From positions 1 through 48,809 of the forward strand of contig CAJPUR010000029.1 in NCBI GenBank assembly GCA_905381055.1: a stretch of 48,809 nt of DNA, given 5' to 3'. Each line of letters opens with the position of its first letter. The first letter of the stretch is position 1. The DNA comes from an uncultured Flavobacteriaceae bacterium. Its GTDB lineage: Bacteria > Bacteroidota > Bacteroidia > Flavobacteriales > Flavobacteriaceae. The position numbers and the translations under genes are program-made. Below, in pieces: positions 26,705 through 36,036 of the stretch. Under the pieces are notes generated by a model that saw nothing but the letters and a program-made list of their open reading frames with translations, did not search any database and was not told the origin of the DNA.

Positions 26705-27651
26705 GAAGATTTTTTGGTATCCGTTTTTTTGTTATCCTTCAAATTTTGAGCTTTCATAGCCTCTCCAATTTGATTACTTGCAGTAAAAGACGCAACCATA
26801 TTGTTTAACATTTCACTACCTGCTTGGGGTGAATTCGGAAGAAGAATTAAGTTGCTACCCGTCTCCTCTCCAATAGATTGTAAAGTGTCGTAATGTTGAG
26901 TTACAACAATTAATGCAGAGGCTTCTTGAGAATTTATTCCAACATTATTTAAGACATCAACTGACTCCTCTAATCCTCTTGCAATTTCTCTTCTTTGATC
27001 AGCAATTCCTTGTCCTTGCAATCTTTTACTTTCAGCTTCAGCTTTAGCTTTTTCTACAATTAATATTCTTGCAGCATCTCCTTCATATTGAGCCGCAACT
27101 TTTTCTCTTTCTGCAGCATTTATTCTATTCATTGCTTCTTTTACCTGGGCATCAGGTTCAATATCAGTAACTAACGCTTTAATAATGTCATAGCCATAAT
27201 TAGTCATTGCCTCATTTAATTCACCTTTAACAGCATTAGCTATATCATTTTTCTTTTCAAAAACATCATCAAGTCTCATTTTAGGAACCTCGGCCCTAAT
27301 TACATCAAAGACATATGAAGTAATTTGGTCTTGAGGGAATTCTAACTTATAAAAAGCATCATAAACGCGGTCAGGCACGGCTTTATATTGTACAGAAACT
27401 TTAAGCTTTACAAACACATCATCTTTAGTTTTAGTCTCAACACTTACATCAAGTTGTAATATTTTTAAGCTTATTTTTCCTGCAATTTTATCAACAAATG
27501 GTATTTTTATGTGAAGCCCGGGTTTTCTTGTCACAAGGTACTTCCCGAATCTTTCTAAAACAACAGAGGTTTGTTGTTTTACAATAAAAAGCCCTGAAAA
27601 AATTAACGCCAAAAAAACAGAAAACAAAAAGAAAAGTAGGGTATAGCTCAT
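26701..27651 (-). CDS. SPFH/Band 7 membrane-anchored protein
   Basis: A 316-residue protein with one N-terminal transmembrane helix (residues of about 3-24), an SPFH domain (VVLERFGKYLVTRKPGLHIK, KVSVQYKAVPDRVYDAFYKL, VRAEVPKMRLDDVFEKK), and a long Ala/Glu-rich coiled coil (INAAEREKVAAQYEGDAARI, KAKAEAESKRLQGQGIADQR). It resembles the HIR/paraslipin-type stomatin group rather than HflK/HflC. Such proteins make ring-like membrane scaffolds. No NfeD partner is adjacent. It follows gltX by 3 bases and probably shares its transcript. Confidence 0.92.
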   Translation of the reverse strand: MSYTLLFFLFSVFLALIFSGLFIVKQQTSVVLERFGKYLVTRKPGLHIKIPFVDKIAGKISLKILQLDVSVETKTKDDVFVKLKVSVQYKAVPDRVYDAFYKLEFPQDQITSYVFDVIRAEVPKMRLDDVFEKKNDIANAVKGELNEAMTNYGYDIIKALVTDIEPDAQVKEAMNRINAAEREKVAAQYEGDAARILIVEKAKAEAESKRLQGQGIADQRREIARGLEESVDVLNNVGINSQEASALIVVTQHYDTLQSIGEETGSNLILLPNSPQAGSEMLNNMVASFTASNQIGEAMKAQNLKDNKKTDTKKSS

Positions 27652-27654
27652 AAT

Positions 27655-29160
27655 TTAAATTTTAAAGTTAGAGATGGTATTATTTAAAAAGTCTATTCTC
27701 TCAATTGTACGTTTTAATCCAATAATTTTAATAACTTCTATTATATCTGGCCCTGAAAGCTCACCAATAATGGAAATTCTTAATAACTGCATAATATCAC
27801 CAAATTTTATTTTATTCTCATTACAATAAGTTATTAAAAAATCTTTTGAAATCATATTTTTTTCATCTGAAAAAATAGTCGATAAACTTTTTAAAAGTGG
27901 GACTGAGTTTTTATTTATTACTTTTTTTAAATCTCTTTCATTAAATCCAATTGGAGAATCGATAATTAAATTAATTTTTTTTTCTATATCAGGGATAACT
28001 TCAATCCTATTCTTTACTAATTCAAGTATTGAATATATAGTTTTTTGGTCATATTTTTTAATTTTCATTTTAAATTCATCTGAGGTGTGATTAAGAAGAG
28101 TTTTATTCTCAGTGTTTTGAATGTGTTTAGAATTAATCCAGAGTGCTTTAATGTAGTCGAATCTGGCTCCTCCTTTTTGAAGGTTTTCAACATTAAAAAT
28201 CTTTATCAATTTGGTAAGTTTGCACATTTCGTTAGATTCAAAAAAACTCCACCCTAGTTGCGCAATATAGTTTAAAAGCGAATCACCTGTAAATCCTTTT
28301 TCCTTGAAACCAGGAATTAATATTTCATTTTCAATCCATCCAATAGGATAGACGGGATAACCATTTCTTATTCCATCTCTTTTACTTAATTTGCCCTTTC
28401 CCGAGGGATTTAGAATTAATGGAAGATGAATAAATTTTGGAGGCACCCAATTAAAGTACTTATATAAGGTAAGATGAATTGGAAAAGATGATAACCATTC
28501 TTCTCCTCGAATTACTGTGGTTATTTTCATTAAGTAATCATCGACAACATTTGCAAAGTGGTATGTTGGAGAGCCATCAGACTTTATTAATATCTTGTCC
28601 TCTAATTCTTCATAATTAAATTTCACTTCGCCTCTTAATATATCTTTACATAATATATCTGACTTCTGATTTATTTTTAATCTAATAACGTAGGGGACAT
28701 TCTTTTTTATAAGTTCTGTTGTTTTTTCTAGACTTAGAGTTAGTGAGTTTTTAAAGTTTTTTCTAGAATTCATTCCATAAACAAAACGGCTACCTTCTTT
28801 TTCTTTTTTCTTTCTAGCATCTTCTAAATCTTCATTTAAATCAAACGCATAATAAGCTTTGTTTTGCACTAAAAGGATTTTAACATATTTTGAATATATT
28901 GAAGCCCTTTCACTTTGTCTGTATGGGCCAAAAGGCCCATTAATTAATGGACCCTCATCGAAATTAATTTCAGCCCACTTTAGGCTATCAATTATATGTT
29001 TTTCACTACCATTAACTTTTCTTTTTTTGTCAGTGTCTTCAATTCTTAAAATGAATTTACCATTATTTTGTTTTGCATATAAATAATTAAATAGAGCTGT
29101 TCTTAATCCTCCAATATGCAAAGGGCCTGTAGGGCTAGGAGCAAAACGCAATCTTTCCAT
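27655..29160 (-). CDS. gltX: Glutamyl-tRNA synthetase
   Basis: A 501-residue class I synthetase. The HIGH region is APSPTGPLHIGGLRTALFNY, followed by FILRIEDTDKKR, and the KMSKS equivalent is KLSKRDG. GEEWLSSFPIHLTLYKYF and the C-terminal helical anticodon-binding region are also present. The start at 29160 gives MERLRFAPSPTGPLH, the usual length. It diverges from ybeY over an 81-bp spacer and is followed by the SPFH gene with 3 bases between. Confidence 0.97.
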   Translation of the reverse strand: MERLRFAPSPTGPLHIGGLRTALFNYLYAKQNNGKFILRIEDTDKKRKVNGSEKHIIDSLKWAEINFDEGPLINGPFGPYRQSERASIYSKYVKILLVQNKAYYAFDLNEDLEDARKKKEKEGSRFVYGMNSRKNFKNSLTLSLEKTTELIKKNVPYVIRLKINQKSDILCKDILRGEVKFNYEELEDKILIKSDGSPTYHFANVVDDYLMKITTVIRGEEWLSSFPIHLTLYKYFNWVPPKFIHLPLILNPSGKGKLSKRDGIRNGYPVYPIGWIENEILIPGFKEKGFTGDSLLNYIAQLGWSFFESNEMCKLTKLIKIFNVENLQKGGARFDYIKALWINSKHIQNTENKTLLNHTSDEFKMKIKKYDQKTIYSILELVKNRIEVIPDIEKKINLIIDSPIGFNERDLKKVINKNSVPLLKSLSTIFSDEKNMISKDFLITYCNENKIKFGDIMQLLRISIIGELSGPDIIEVIKIIGLKRTIERIDFLNNTISNFKI

Positions 29161-29224
29161 AGTTCTTTTATTCTTTTACAAATATACTATCATTTCTTTG
29201 TTGTTCTACACGACCTATTTCTAT

Positions 29225-29232
29225 TATCTTTG
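29225..29232 (+). promoter_or_regulatory. Flavobacterial -7 box for ybeY
   Basis: TATCTTTG matches TAnnTTTG exactly and ends 9 bases before the ybeY ATG at 29242, so the transcript leader should be very short. A -33 TTG is not clear. Confidence 0.5.
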
Positions 29233-29241
29233 CAAAAGAGT

Positions 29242-29661
29242 ATGATAGTTATTGAAAGCAAAATGGATCTTATTTTTCCCGTCAGCTCCTTAAAAGAGTG
29301 GATTAAGTCTTGTTTAAATAAGAAAGGATTTACTTTAGGAAAAATTTTTATTAACATAATTGATAAAGGTAAAATGTTAAAAATTAACAAAGACTTCTTG
29401 AATCATGAGTCACACACTGACGTAATAACTTTTAATTATTCTTTAGACAACATCATTGAGGGAGAGATATTTATTTCTGAATTTATGTTACTTGAAAACT
29501 CAAAAAATTTTTCTCAAACCATTGAAAATGAGCTTCTTAGGCTTATTTCTCATGGGTTGTTGCATTTATTAGGATATAAAGACAATGATGAAATTAAAAA
29601 AAAGGAAATGTCTAAAGAAGAAGATCATTTTATTAAATTGTTCCACGTGAAACCTTTTTAA
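29242..29661 (+). CDS. ybeY: Endoribonuclease YbeY (16S rRNA maturation)
   Basis: A 139-residue metal-dependent endoribonuclease involved in 16S rRNA 3'-end processing. It shows NHESHTDVITFNY (the conserved T-DV-(I/L)-(T/S)F stretch), IEGEIFIS and the metal-site HGLLHLLGYKD. The third histidine of the HxxxHxxGYxH pattern is replaced, as is common in Bacteroidota homologues. An upstream extension of the frame is open, but the ATG at 29242 sits just behind a -7 box; a second ATG at 29263 is less likely. The last codons (LFHVKPF) are encoded by a parS-like palindrome. mnmG starts on the next base. Confidence 0.93.
   Translation: MIVIESKMDLIFPVSSLKEWIKSCLNKKGFTLGKIFINIIDKGKMLKINKDFLNHESHTDVITFNYSLDNIIEGEIFISEFMLLENSKNFSQTIENELLRLISHGLLHLLGYKDNDEIKKKEMSKEEDHFIKLFHVKPF
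29639..29654. promoter_or_regulatory. parS site (ParB binding), copy 1
   Basis: TGTTCCACGTGAAACC matches the bacterial chromosomal parS consensus TGTTNCACGTGAAACA at all but the final position and contains the central CACGTG palindrome. It lies within the final codons of ybeY, so its bases also encode the C-terminal FHVK residues. Confidence 0.85.
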
Positions 29662-31533
29662 ATGTTCAATTCAAAATATGATGTTATCGTTGTTGGTGGT
29701 GGCCATGCTGGGGCTGAAGCTGCAGCCGCCGCAGCAAATACTGGATCTAAAACCCTTTTGATTACAATGAATTTGCAAACTATTGGACAAATGTCATGTA
29801 ATCCGGCAATGGGTGGTATTGCTAAAGGGCAAATAATTAGAGAGATTGATGCCTTAGGAGGTTACAGCGGTATGGTGTCTGATAAAAGTTCTATTCAATT
29901 TAAGATGTTAAATAAGTCAAAAGGCCCTGCAATGTGGAGTCCAAGGGTACAGTCTGATAGAATGCTTTTTTCTCAATATTGGAGAGAGATGCTTGAGAAA
30001 ACTCCTAATATTGATTTTTATCAAGAAATTGTTTCAAGTATAATCTTTGAAAGAGGTTCAGCTTGCGGTGTTATTACAAGTCTAGGAGTTAAAGTATACT
30101 CTAAAGCTGTTATATTGACTAATGGTACTTTTTTAAATGGATTAATTCATATCGGCGAAAAAAATTTTGGTGGTGGGAGGGCTGGTGACCCATCAGTTAA
30201 GGGAATAACTGAGGTTTTGAGGGAATTAGGATTTACAAGCGGAAGAATGAAAACAGGAACACCTCCAAGGGTGGATTCTAGGTCATTAGATTTTGCTAAA
30301 ATGATAGAACAGCCTGGCGATAAGTCACCTGGAAAGTTTAGTTTTTCAGATGAAACTAAACCGCTAACTGCGCAAAAAAGTTGTTTCATGACTTATACCA
30401 ATAAAGAAGTTCATGAAACACTTAAGGGAGGATTTGATAAATCCCCTATGTTTAACGGTTCTATTAAGAGTTTAGGTCCTAGGTATTGTCCTTCAATTGA
30501 GGACAAAATTAATAGGTTTTCGGGAAAAAATAGACATCAAATTTTCGTTGAGCCTGAAGGATGGAATACAATTGAATGTTATGTTAATGGTTTTTCTACC
30601 TCTCTTCCAGAAGAAATCCAATTTTCAGCTCTTTCTAAAGTAAAGGGGTTTGAAAAAGTAAAATTTTTCAGACCTGGCTATGCAGTTGAGTACGATTTTT
30701 TTCATCCCACTCAATTAAAATTATCTCTTGAAACAAAAATAGTTAATGGTCTCTTTTTTGCTGGCCAAATTAATGGAACAACAGGGTATGAAGAAGCAGC
30801 AGCTCAAGGATTAATTGCGGGAATTAATGCAAGCCAACTCATTAAAAATAAAGATCCCTTAATTCTTGGTAGGGCAGATGCGTATATTGGAGTTTTAATT
30901 GACGATTTAATTACTAAAGGAACAGATGAGCCTTATAGGATGTTTACATCTAGGGCTGAATATAGAACCCTTTTAAGACAAGATAATGCCGATCTTCGTT
31001 TAACTCCTTTAGGACATCAAATTGGTTTAGCAACTAATTATAGAATGGTTTCAGTTAACAAAAAGGCAAGGCAAACAAAAAAATTAATTAGTTTCTACAA
31101 AGAAACGAGCGTCAAACCAATTGAGGTTAATGAAATTTTGATAAAAAAAAGCACTCCCCCTATAAAGCACTCTGAAAAATTATTTAAGATTTATTCGAGG
31201 CCAAATATTTTGTTTAAAGAGATAAGTTCAATAAAAAAAGTTAAATTTTTTATAGAAAAAAATAATTTCTGTGATGATTCCATTGAGCAAGCAGAAGTAT
31301 CAATAAAATATTCCGGGTACATAAAAAAGGAAATAAATAATGCAAAAAAATTAAAAAAGCTTGAGAGCTTGAAAATACCTAGCTCTTTTAATTATGACAA
31401 ACTTTCGTCCCTATCCACAGAAGCCAAAGAGAAACTCAATAAAATAAAGCCAAATTCGATTTCACAAGCTTCACGGATTAGCGGCATTAAGCCAAGTGAC
31501 ATAAGTGTTATACTTGTTAGTCTAGGAAGATAA
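29662..31533 (+). CDS. mnmG: tRNA uridine-5-carboxymethylaminomethyl modification enzyme
   Basis: A 623-residue FAD protein which, with MnmE, modifies the wobble uridine of certain tRNAs. It has the N-terminal dinucleotide fold DVIVVGGGHAGAEAA, MSCNPAMGGIAKGQIIREID, GRMKTGTPPRVD, the GidA signature GPRYCPSIEDKI and GLFFAGQINGTTGYEEAAAQ, and the C-terminal helical domain with SRAEYRTLLRQDNADLRLT. It is flanked on both sides by parS-like sites, one overlapping the previous gene and one 1 base after its stop. The classical name gidA reflects its location near replication origins in other bacteria. Confidence 0.98.
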   Translation: MFNSKYDVIVVGGGHAGAEAAAAAANTGSKTLLITMNLQTIGQMSCNPAMGGIAKGQIIREIDALGGYSGMVSDKSSIQFKMLNKSKGPAMWSPRVQSDRMLFSQYWREMLEKTPNIDFYQEIVSSIIFERGSACGVITSLGVKVYSKAVILTNGTFLNGLIHIGEKNFGGGRAGDPSVKGITEVLRELGFTSGRMKTGTPPRVDSRSLDFAKMIEQPGDKSPGKFSFSDETKPLTAQKSCFMTYTNKEVHETLKGGFDKSPMFNGSIKSLGPRYCPSIEDKINRFSGKNRHQIFVEPEGWNTIECYVNGFSTSLPEEIQFSALSKVKGFEKVKFFRPGYAVEYDFFHPTQLKLSLETKIVNGLFFAGQINGTTGYEEAAAQGLIAGINASQLIKNKDPLILGRADAYIGVLIDDLITKGTDEPYRMFTSRAEYRTLLRQDNADLRLTPLGHQIGLATNYRMVSVNKKARQTKKLISFYKETSVKPIEVNEILIKKSTPPIKHSEKLFKIYSRPNILFKEISSIKKVKFFIEKNNFCDDSIEQAEVSIKYSGYIKKEINNAKKLKKLESLKIPSSFNYDKLSSLSTEAKEKLNKIKPNSISQASRISGIKPSDISVILVSLGR

Positions 31534-31534
31534 G

Positions 31535-31550
31535 AGTTCCACGTGGAACA
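31535..31550. promoter_or_regulatory. parS site (ParB binding), copy 2
   Basis: AGTTCCACGTGGAACA contains the perfect 14-base palindrome GTTCCACGTGGAAC, one of the standard chromosomal parS forms. It lies in the 26-base gap between mnmG and the methyltransferase gene. Confidence 0.88.
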
Positions 31551-31559
31551 CAATAGAAT

Positions 31560-32393
31560 ATGAAAAATAGAATCTGTAAAGCAAAAGATCATTTAATTTC
31601 TAATGAAAATTTTGAGGTTGTTTGGAGTGAATATAAAAAAATAGCTAAAACTCATCCAAGGCCAAAAGAAAATAAATTAAAGACGTATTACGATTCAAAA
31701 AGATATGTTTCTCATAATCCAAAATCAATTGGAGTTGTTTCATGGCTTTATTTAGCTGTAAGAACCATAATGACTAAATTTAAATTAAAAATGATAGGTG
31801 GCTTAATATCTGGTAATGATAAAATTTTAGACTTTGGATCAGGGACAGGTTCTTTTTTAAAGAAATTAAGTGTAAAATATGACTCTTATGGGTTAGAGCC
31901 AAACGATTATGCAAGAAGAATTGCAATTAAAAAAGGTTTGAAGGTTCAAAAAATATTAGACGCATATAAAATAACTTTTAACATGATTTTTTTATGGCAT
32001 TCTTTAGAGCATGTATATGACATAAATAAAACTATTGATGGTTTAAGAAAAAAAATAAAAAGTAATGGGTTTATGGTGATTGCTCTTCCAAATCTCAGGT
32101 CTTATGACGCAAAAAAGTATAATTCTTTTTGGGCAGGATACGATGTCCCAAGGCACGTTTGGCACTTTACTGAAGAAGGGCTTATTGATTTTTTGAAAGT
32201 TAAAAATTTTGAATTTATAAAAAAAAGACCTCTTTTTTGGGATGCTATTTATGTGTCTTATTTATCTGAAAAATATAAAAAGAATAAATTCCCTTTGATC
32301 AAAGGAGTTTTTTGGGGTATTATCTCAAATATTTTCGCTTTAAAAACTGGAGAATATTCATCAAAAGTATACTTTTTTAAAAAAACTAATTAA
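31560..32393 (+). CDS. Class I SAM-dependent methyltransferase
   Basis: A 277-residue protein with the SAM-binding motif I ILDFGSGTGSFLKKL, the acidic post-I region YGLEPNDYARRIA, and FLWHSLEHVYDINKTIDGL followed by GFMVIALPNLRSYDAKKY. This last block, with the later VPRHVWHFTEEGLIDFL, is typical of the methyltransf_23-like group often acting on lipids, quinones or sugars. The substrate is unknown. It follows mnmG and the second parS, and its 3' end overlaps the converging holB by 8 bases. Confidence 0.9.
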   Translation: MKNRICKAKDHLISNENFEVVWSEYKKIAKTHPRPKENKLKTYYDSKRYVSHNPKSIGVVSWLYLAVRTIMTKFKLKMIGGLISGNDKILDFGSGTGSFLKKLSVKYDSYGLEPNDYARRIAIKKGLKVQKILDAYKITFNMIFLWHSLEHVYDINKTIDGLRKKIKSNGFMVIALPNLRSYDAKKYNSFWAGYDVPRHVWHFTEEGLIDFLKVKNFEFIKKRPLFWDAIYVSYLSEKYKKNKFPLIKGVFWGIISNIFALKTGEYSSKVYFFKKTN

Positions 32394-33513
32394 TTTCTTT
32401 AGTATTTAAAAATTTCACCATTTTTAATGAAAAATCAGTAAATAGTATTTTCCCATTGGCATTCCTTTCAATCAATGAATAAGAATTATCGATTAAATTA
32501 AAAATTTCTTCAATATTTTTGGAATGAATAAAAGGAGCGAATTTTTTAATATTAAAATTTAATAAAGAATAGAAGGTGGTTATTTTTTCTGATCCATAAG
32601 AAATTAACATGGCTTCTCTAATAAAACTTGAAGCATATTGTAAAAAAGAAAGTTGAAGTGTCCTATTCCATGAACCAATATCATCAGCCCAAATCATTAA
32701 ATTAACAAATGCTTCATTTGATTTACTTGCTGAAAAAGAGAGCCTTAAACATTTTATTACCATTTCTTCTAATTTAAGAGTATTTTTTTCATTTTTTGAT
32801 AGTTTAATGGCTTTACTTGTACTGCCCATACTTGCATTTATTAAAAATTCTTGTTTGTCGTTTTCAATTCCAATTTTATTGTAAAAGCCCTTTATCTCCT
32901 CATTTTTAATAGGAGGAATTCTAATTATTTGACATCTTGATTTTAATGTTTGAAGTATTTTCTTTTCATCATTTGAAATTATAAGAAAGTAAGTAAGTGA
33001 AGGGGGCTCTTCAATTAATTTGAGTAATTTATTTGAGGCCAATTCACTTAATTTTTCAGCACCCCAAATAATACAAATCTTCTTGCCTCCACTGTAGGAT
33101 TTAAGACGAAGAGATTCATTTAACTGTTTAATTACTTCCACACTTATATTTCCTTGTTTGTTTCCACTATCTATGTGACTTAGCCAATCCTCAACAGGAT
33201 GATATTTTTTAGTAGATAAAAATTCAAACCAGAAATTAAGGTATTGAGATATCTTACTCTTAGAGTCAGGTAAAGGGAAAACAAAATTAAGGTCAGGGTG
33301 TTCATAAAGAGTCCTTTTAATTTCACTTTTTTCATTTAAATTTGTATTATTTTGATCTTTTAAGAGCAACAAGGAGAAATCTAAAGCTATTGGAAGGCCT
33401 CCTGAACTAAATTCGTCTATAAATATTTGAGAATGAGGGACTTGGTTTTTTTCAAAAAGCAGATTTATACGTTTTATTGTATCTTTTTGACCAATAATAT
33501 TTTTAAAAACCAT
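32386..33513 (-). CDS. holB: DNA polymerase III delta' subunit
   Basis: A 375-residue AAA+ clamp-loader subunit. It has the N-terminal FKNIIGQKDTIKRINLLFEK, a Walker A region degenerate at FIDEFSSGGLP as expected for the non-hydrolysing delta' subunit, IIWGAEKLSELASNKLLKLI with EEPPSLTYFLI, and the arginine-finger motif LKSRCQIIRIPP. It serves in loading the beta sliding clamp. It diverges from pgk over a 74-bp spacer. Confidence 0.92.
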   Translation of the reverse strand: MVFKNIIGQKDTIKRINLLFEKNQVPHSQIFIDEFSSGGLPIALDFSLLLLKDQNNTNLNEKSEIKRTLYEHPDLNFVFPLPDSKSKISQYLNFWFEFLSTKKYHPVEDWLSHIDSGNKQGNISVEVIKQLNESLRLKSYSGGKKICIIWGAEKLSELASNKLLKLIEEPPSLTYFLIISNDEKKILQTLKSRCQIIRIPPIKNEEIKGFYNKIGIENDKQEFLINASMGSTSKAIKLSKNEKNTLKLEEMVIKCLRLSFSASKSNEAFVNLMIWADDIGSWNRTLQLSFLQYASSFIREAMLISYGSEKITTFYSLLNFNIKKFAPFIHSKNIEEIFNLIDNSYSLIERNANGKILFTDFSLKMVKFLNTKEIN

Positions 33514-33587
33514 CTTATAAATATAAAAGAATTATACTTTGTTAATCAAAAAGATTTTACTTAATTGAAATAAAATTTTTTAAAAAC

Positions 33588-34772
33588 ATGAATACTTTAG
33601 AAAAAATAAATTTTAATCATAAAAAAGTTGTAGTAAGGGTTGATTTTAATGTCCCTTTAGATGATAAATTTAAAGTCACTGATAATACTAGGATAAGGGC
33701 AGCTGTGCCTACAATTAAATATATTTTATCCCAAGGAGGAAGCTGTGTTCTATTGTCACATTTGGGAAGGCCAAAAGGGATAGACCATAAATATTCATTA
33801 AAGCATATTGTTAAAGAAGTTGAAAAAGCTTTAGATAAAAAAATTATTTTTTTTAACGATTGTGTTGGTGATAAAGCAGAAAATATATCATCAAATTTAA
33901 AACCTGGGCAGGTTTTGCTATTGGAAAATTTAAGATTTTATCCTGAGGAGACTTTAGGGGATGATAAATTTTCTAGAAAACTATCACGTCATGGATCCGT
34001 ATATGTCAACGATGCCTTTGGGACAGCTCACAGAGCTCATGCTTCAACAGCTATTATGGCAAAATATTTTTTAGAAAAAAGTTCTGGAAAATTATTAGAA
34101 AAAGAAGTTTCTGCAGTTAGAAATGTTACTAATTCTACTAAAAAGCCAGTTCTTGCAATAATTGGAGGTGCAAAAGTCTCATCAAAGATCACTATTATTG
34201 AAAATATTTTAAAAAAAATTGATCATTTAATAATTGGTGGTGGAATGGCATACACTTTTATCAAGTCTAATGGAGGAGAAATTGGAGAATCTCTATGTGA
34301 AAATGATTACATGGAATATACAAAAAAACTAATCGCAAGCGCAAAAAAAAATAATGTTAAATTATACTTGCCAGTTGATGTATATGGCGCAGATTCTTTT
34401 TCAAATGATGCAAAAAAGAAAGTTTTCGATATTAATAAGATTCCATCTGGGTGGATGGGTTTAGACTGTGGTCCTAAATCGATTGAGTTTTTTAAAAAAA
34501 TAGTTTTATCATCTAAAACAATTTTATGGAACGGTCCTCTTGGAGTATTTGAGTTTCCTAATTTTGCTGGCGGAACAATTAAGATTGGAGAATATGTTTC
34601 CGTTGCGACTAGCAATGGCTCTTTTTCTTTGGTAGGAGGAGGAGATTCTGTTTCAGCAGTCAAAAAATTTGGATTTGAAAATAAAGTTAGCTATGTATCA
34701 ACAGGCGGTGGGGCTATGTTAGAAAGTTTAGAGGGTAAAGTATTACCAGGAATTAAGGCCTTATTCAAATAA
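33588..34772 (+). CDS. pgk: Phosphoglycerate kinase
   Basis: A 394-residue glycolytic enzyme converting 1,3-bisphosphoglycerate and ADP to 3-phosphoglycerate and ATP. It contains VVRVDFNVPLDD, SHLGRPKG, LLENLRFYPEE, FVNDAFGTAHRAHAST (read here as YVNDAFGTAHRAHAST), IIGGAKVSSKI, WNGPLGVFEF and the C-terminal GGGDSVSAVKKFGFE with STGGGAMLESLEGKVLPG. The length is normal. The DUF4837 gene starts on the last base of its stop codon (TAATG). Confidence 0.98.
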   Translation: MNTLEKINFNHKKVVVRVDFNVPLDDKFKVTDNTRIRAAVPTIKYILSQGGSCVLLSHLGRPKGIDHKYSLKHIVKEVEKALDKKIIFFNDCVGDKAENISSNLKPGQVLLLENLRFYPEETLGDDKFSRKLSRHGSVYVNDAFGTAHRAHASTAIMAKYFLEKSSGKLLEKEVSAVRNVTNSTKKPVLAIIGGAKVSSKITIIENILKKIDHLIIGGGMAYTFIKSNGGEIGESLCENDYMEYTKKLIASAKKNNVKLYLPVDVYGADSFSNDAKKKVFDINKIPSGWMGLDCGPKSIEFFKKIVLSSKTILWNGPLGVFEFPNFAGGTIKIGEYVSVATSNGSFSLVGGGDSVSAVKKFGFENKVSYVSTGGGAMLESLEGKVLPGIKALFK

Positions 34773-35728
34773 TGTTTAGAAATCTGATTGTTTTTATTCT
34801 AATTACTTCTTGTCAAGAGGCCAAAAAAGACAGGTATGTCCCAAGATCTAATGGGAAAATTAATCACATAACAGTTGTATCCTCCAAAGATGTATGGAAT
34901 GGTGAAATAGGCGCATTTTTGAGAGATAAGTTGAGTTTACCTTATGAGGGACTTCCAATTGATGAACCAATTTTTTCACTAAATTATTTACCCATAAATT
35001 CATTTTCTGGATTTACTAAAAGCAGTAGAAACATTATATTGGTAAGTAAAGATTCAGTAACAAAGACTAGATTCATAAAAGACAAGTATGCAAAACCCCA
35101 AATAGTTGCATTTTTTGCAGACACAAATGAAAAAAATTTAATGCTTAAAATTAATAGTCATTGTGATTCAATGATAAAATTATTTAATAATAATGAAATC
35201 AAAGAGAAAAAGTCAAGAATTTTAAAATCATTATCTAAAGATAAAGCTTTAATTAAAAAATTCAATTTAGAGCTTAATTATCCTTCAGCTTACAAGACTG
35301 TTAAAGATACAATTAATTTTATTTGGCTTGAGAAAAAAATTTCAAAGGGGACTATGAATATAATTAGTTATAGTTTACCTAATGAGAGTTTTAATAAAAT
35401 TAATCTTGGAAAAATAATTAACATTAGAGATTCAATTGGAAGGATATATATACCTGGAAGATTACCAAAAACACATATGTCTACAGATAGGAGTTATATT
35501 CCTTTCTTTTATAAAACATCATTTTCAAAATTTAATGTTTTTTCAACTAAAGGTATATGGGAAGTAAAAAACGATTACATGGGGGGTCCTTTTATTAACT
35601 ATCTTATCGAGGATTTTAAAAATAGCAGAATAATTGTTATTGAAGGTTTTGTTTTTGCACCTTCAAAATCAAAAAGGGAATATATGTTCGAGTTAAAAAC
35701 TATTTTAAGAACACTTAAGATTTACTGA
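34772..35728 (+). CDS. DUF4837-family lipoprotein
   Basis: A 318-residue lipoprotein (leader MFRNLIVFILITSCQEAKKD, lipobox ITSC). The sequence fits the Bacteroidota DUF4837 family: NHITVVSSKDVWNGEIGAFL, LPYEGLPIDEPIFSLNYLP, NIILVSKDS, and the late GIWEVKNDYMGGPFINYLIE and VIEGFVFAPSKSKREYM. No function is known to me. It is translationally coupled to pgk by a 1-base overlap and ends 5 bases before the converging tatA. Confidence 0.85.
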   Translation: MFRNLIVFILITSCQEAKKDRYVPRSNGKINHITVVSSKDVWNGEIGAFLRDKLSLPYEGLPIDEPIFSLNYLPINSFSGFTKSSRNIILVSKDSVTKTRFIKDKYAKPQIVAFFADTNEKNLMLKINSHCDSMIKLFNNNEIKEKKSRILKSLSKDKALIKKFNLELNYPSAYKTVKDTINFIWLEKKISKGTMNIISYSLPNESFNKINLGKIINIRDSIGRIYIPGRLPKTHMSTDRSYIPFFYKTSFSKFNVFSTKGIWEVKNDYMGGPFINYLIEDFKNSRIIVIEGFVFAPSKSKREYMFELKTILRTLKIY

Positions 35729-35733
35729 AACAA

Positions 35734-35925
35734 TTACTTATCTTTTTTCTTTTCAATATCCGAAGCTTCCTTCTCTTCCTTAGTCGCTTTTTTAAATTCT
35801 TTAATTCCACTACCAAGTCCTTTCATCAGCTCAGGAATTTTTCTACCTCCGAACAATAATAAAACAACTATCACAACTAAAATTACTTGCGGAGCACCAA
35901 TAGCACCAATAAAGTTTATAAACAT
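35734..35925 (-). CDS. tatA: Sec-independent protein translocase subunit TatA
   Basis: This 63-residue protein has one transmembrane helix ([18 protein letters not shown]), the hinge [20 protein letters not shown] and a charged tail, the standard TatA/E layout. It forms the pore component of the twin-arginine export system. tatC is not in this window. It diverges from the M23 peptidase gene, a neighbour it often has in Flavobacteria. Confidence 0.95.
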   Translation of the reverse strand: MFINFIGAIGAPQVILVVIVVLLLFGGRKIPELMKGLGSGIKEFKKATKEEKEASDIEKKKDK

Positions 35926-36022
35926 GATTAATAGTATATATATTTGTAAAAATATAAAAATATTATTTAAATCAAATATAAATTGTTAGCGATAACTCAT
36001 AATTTTTAAAAATTCAATTATA

Positions 36023-36030
36023 TATCTTTG
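36023..36030 (+). promoter_or_regulatory. Flavobacterial -7 box for the M23 gene, near-leaderless
   Basis: TATCTTTG matches TAnnTTTG and ends 6 bases before the ATG at 36037, so transcription should begin at or next to the start codon. Confidence 0.5.
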
Positions 36031-36036
36031 TTTCAA

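Noticed and set aside
29116-29241. Upstream extension of ybeY to 29116
   Set aside because: It would run over the gltX start and the -7 box at 29225-29232; the ATG at 29242 gives the normal family length.
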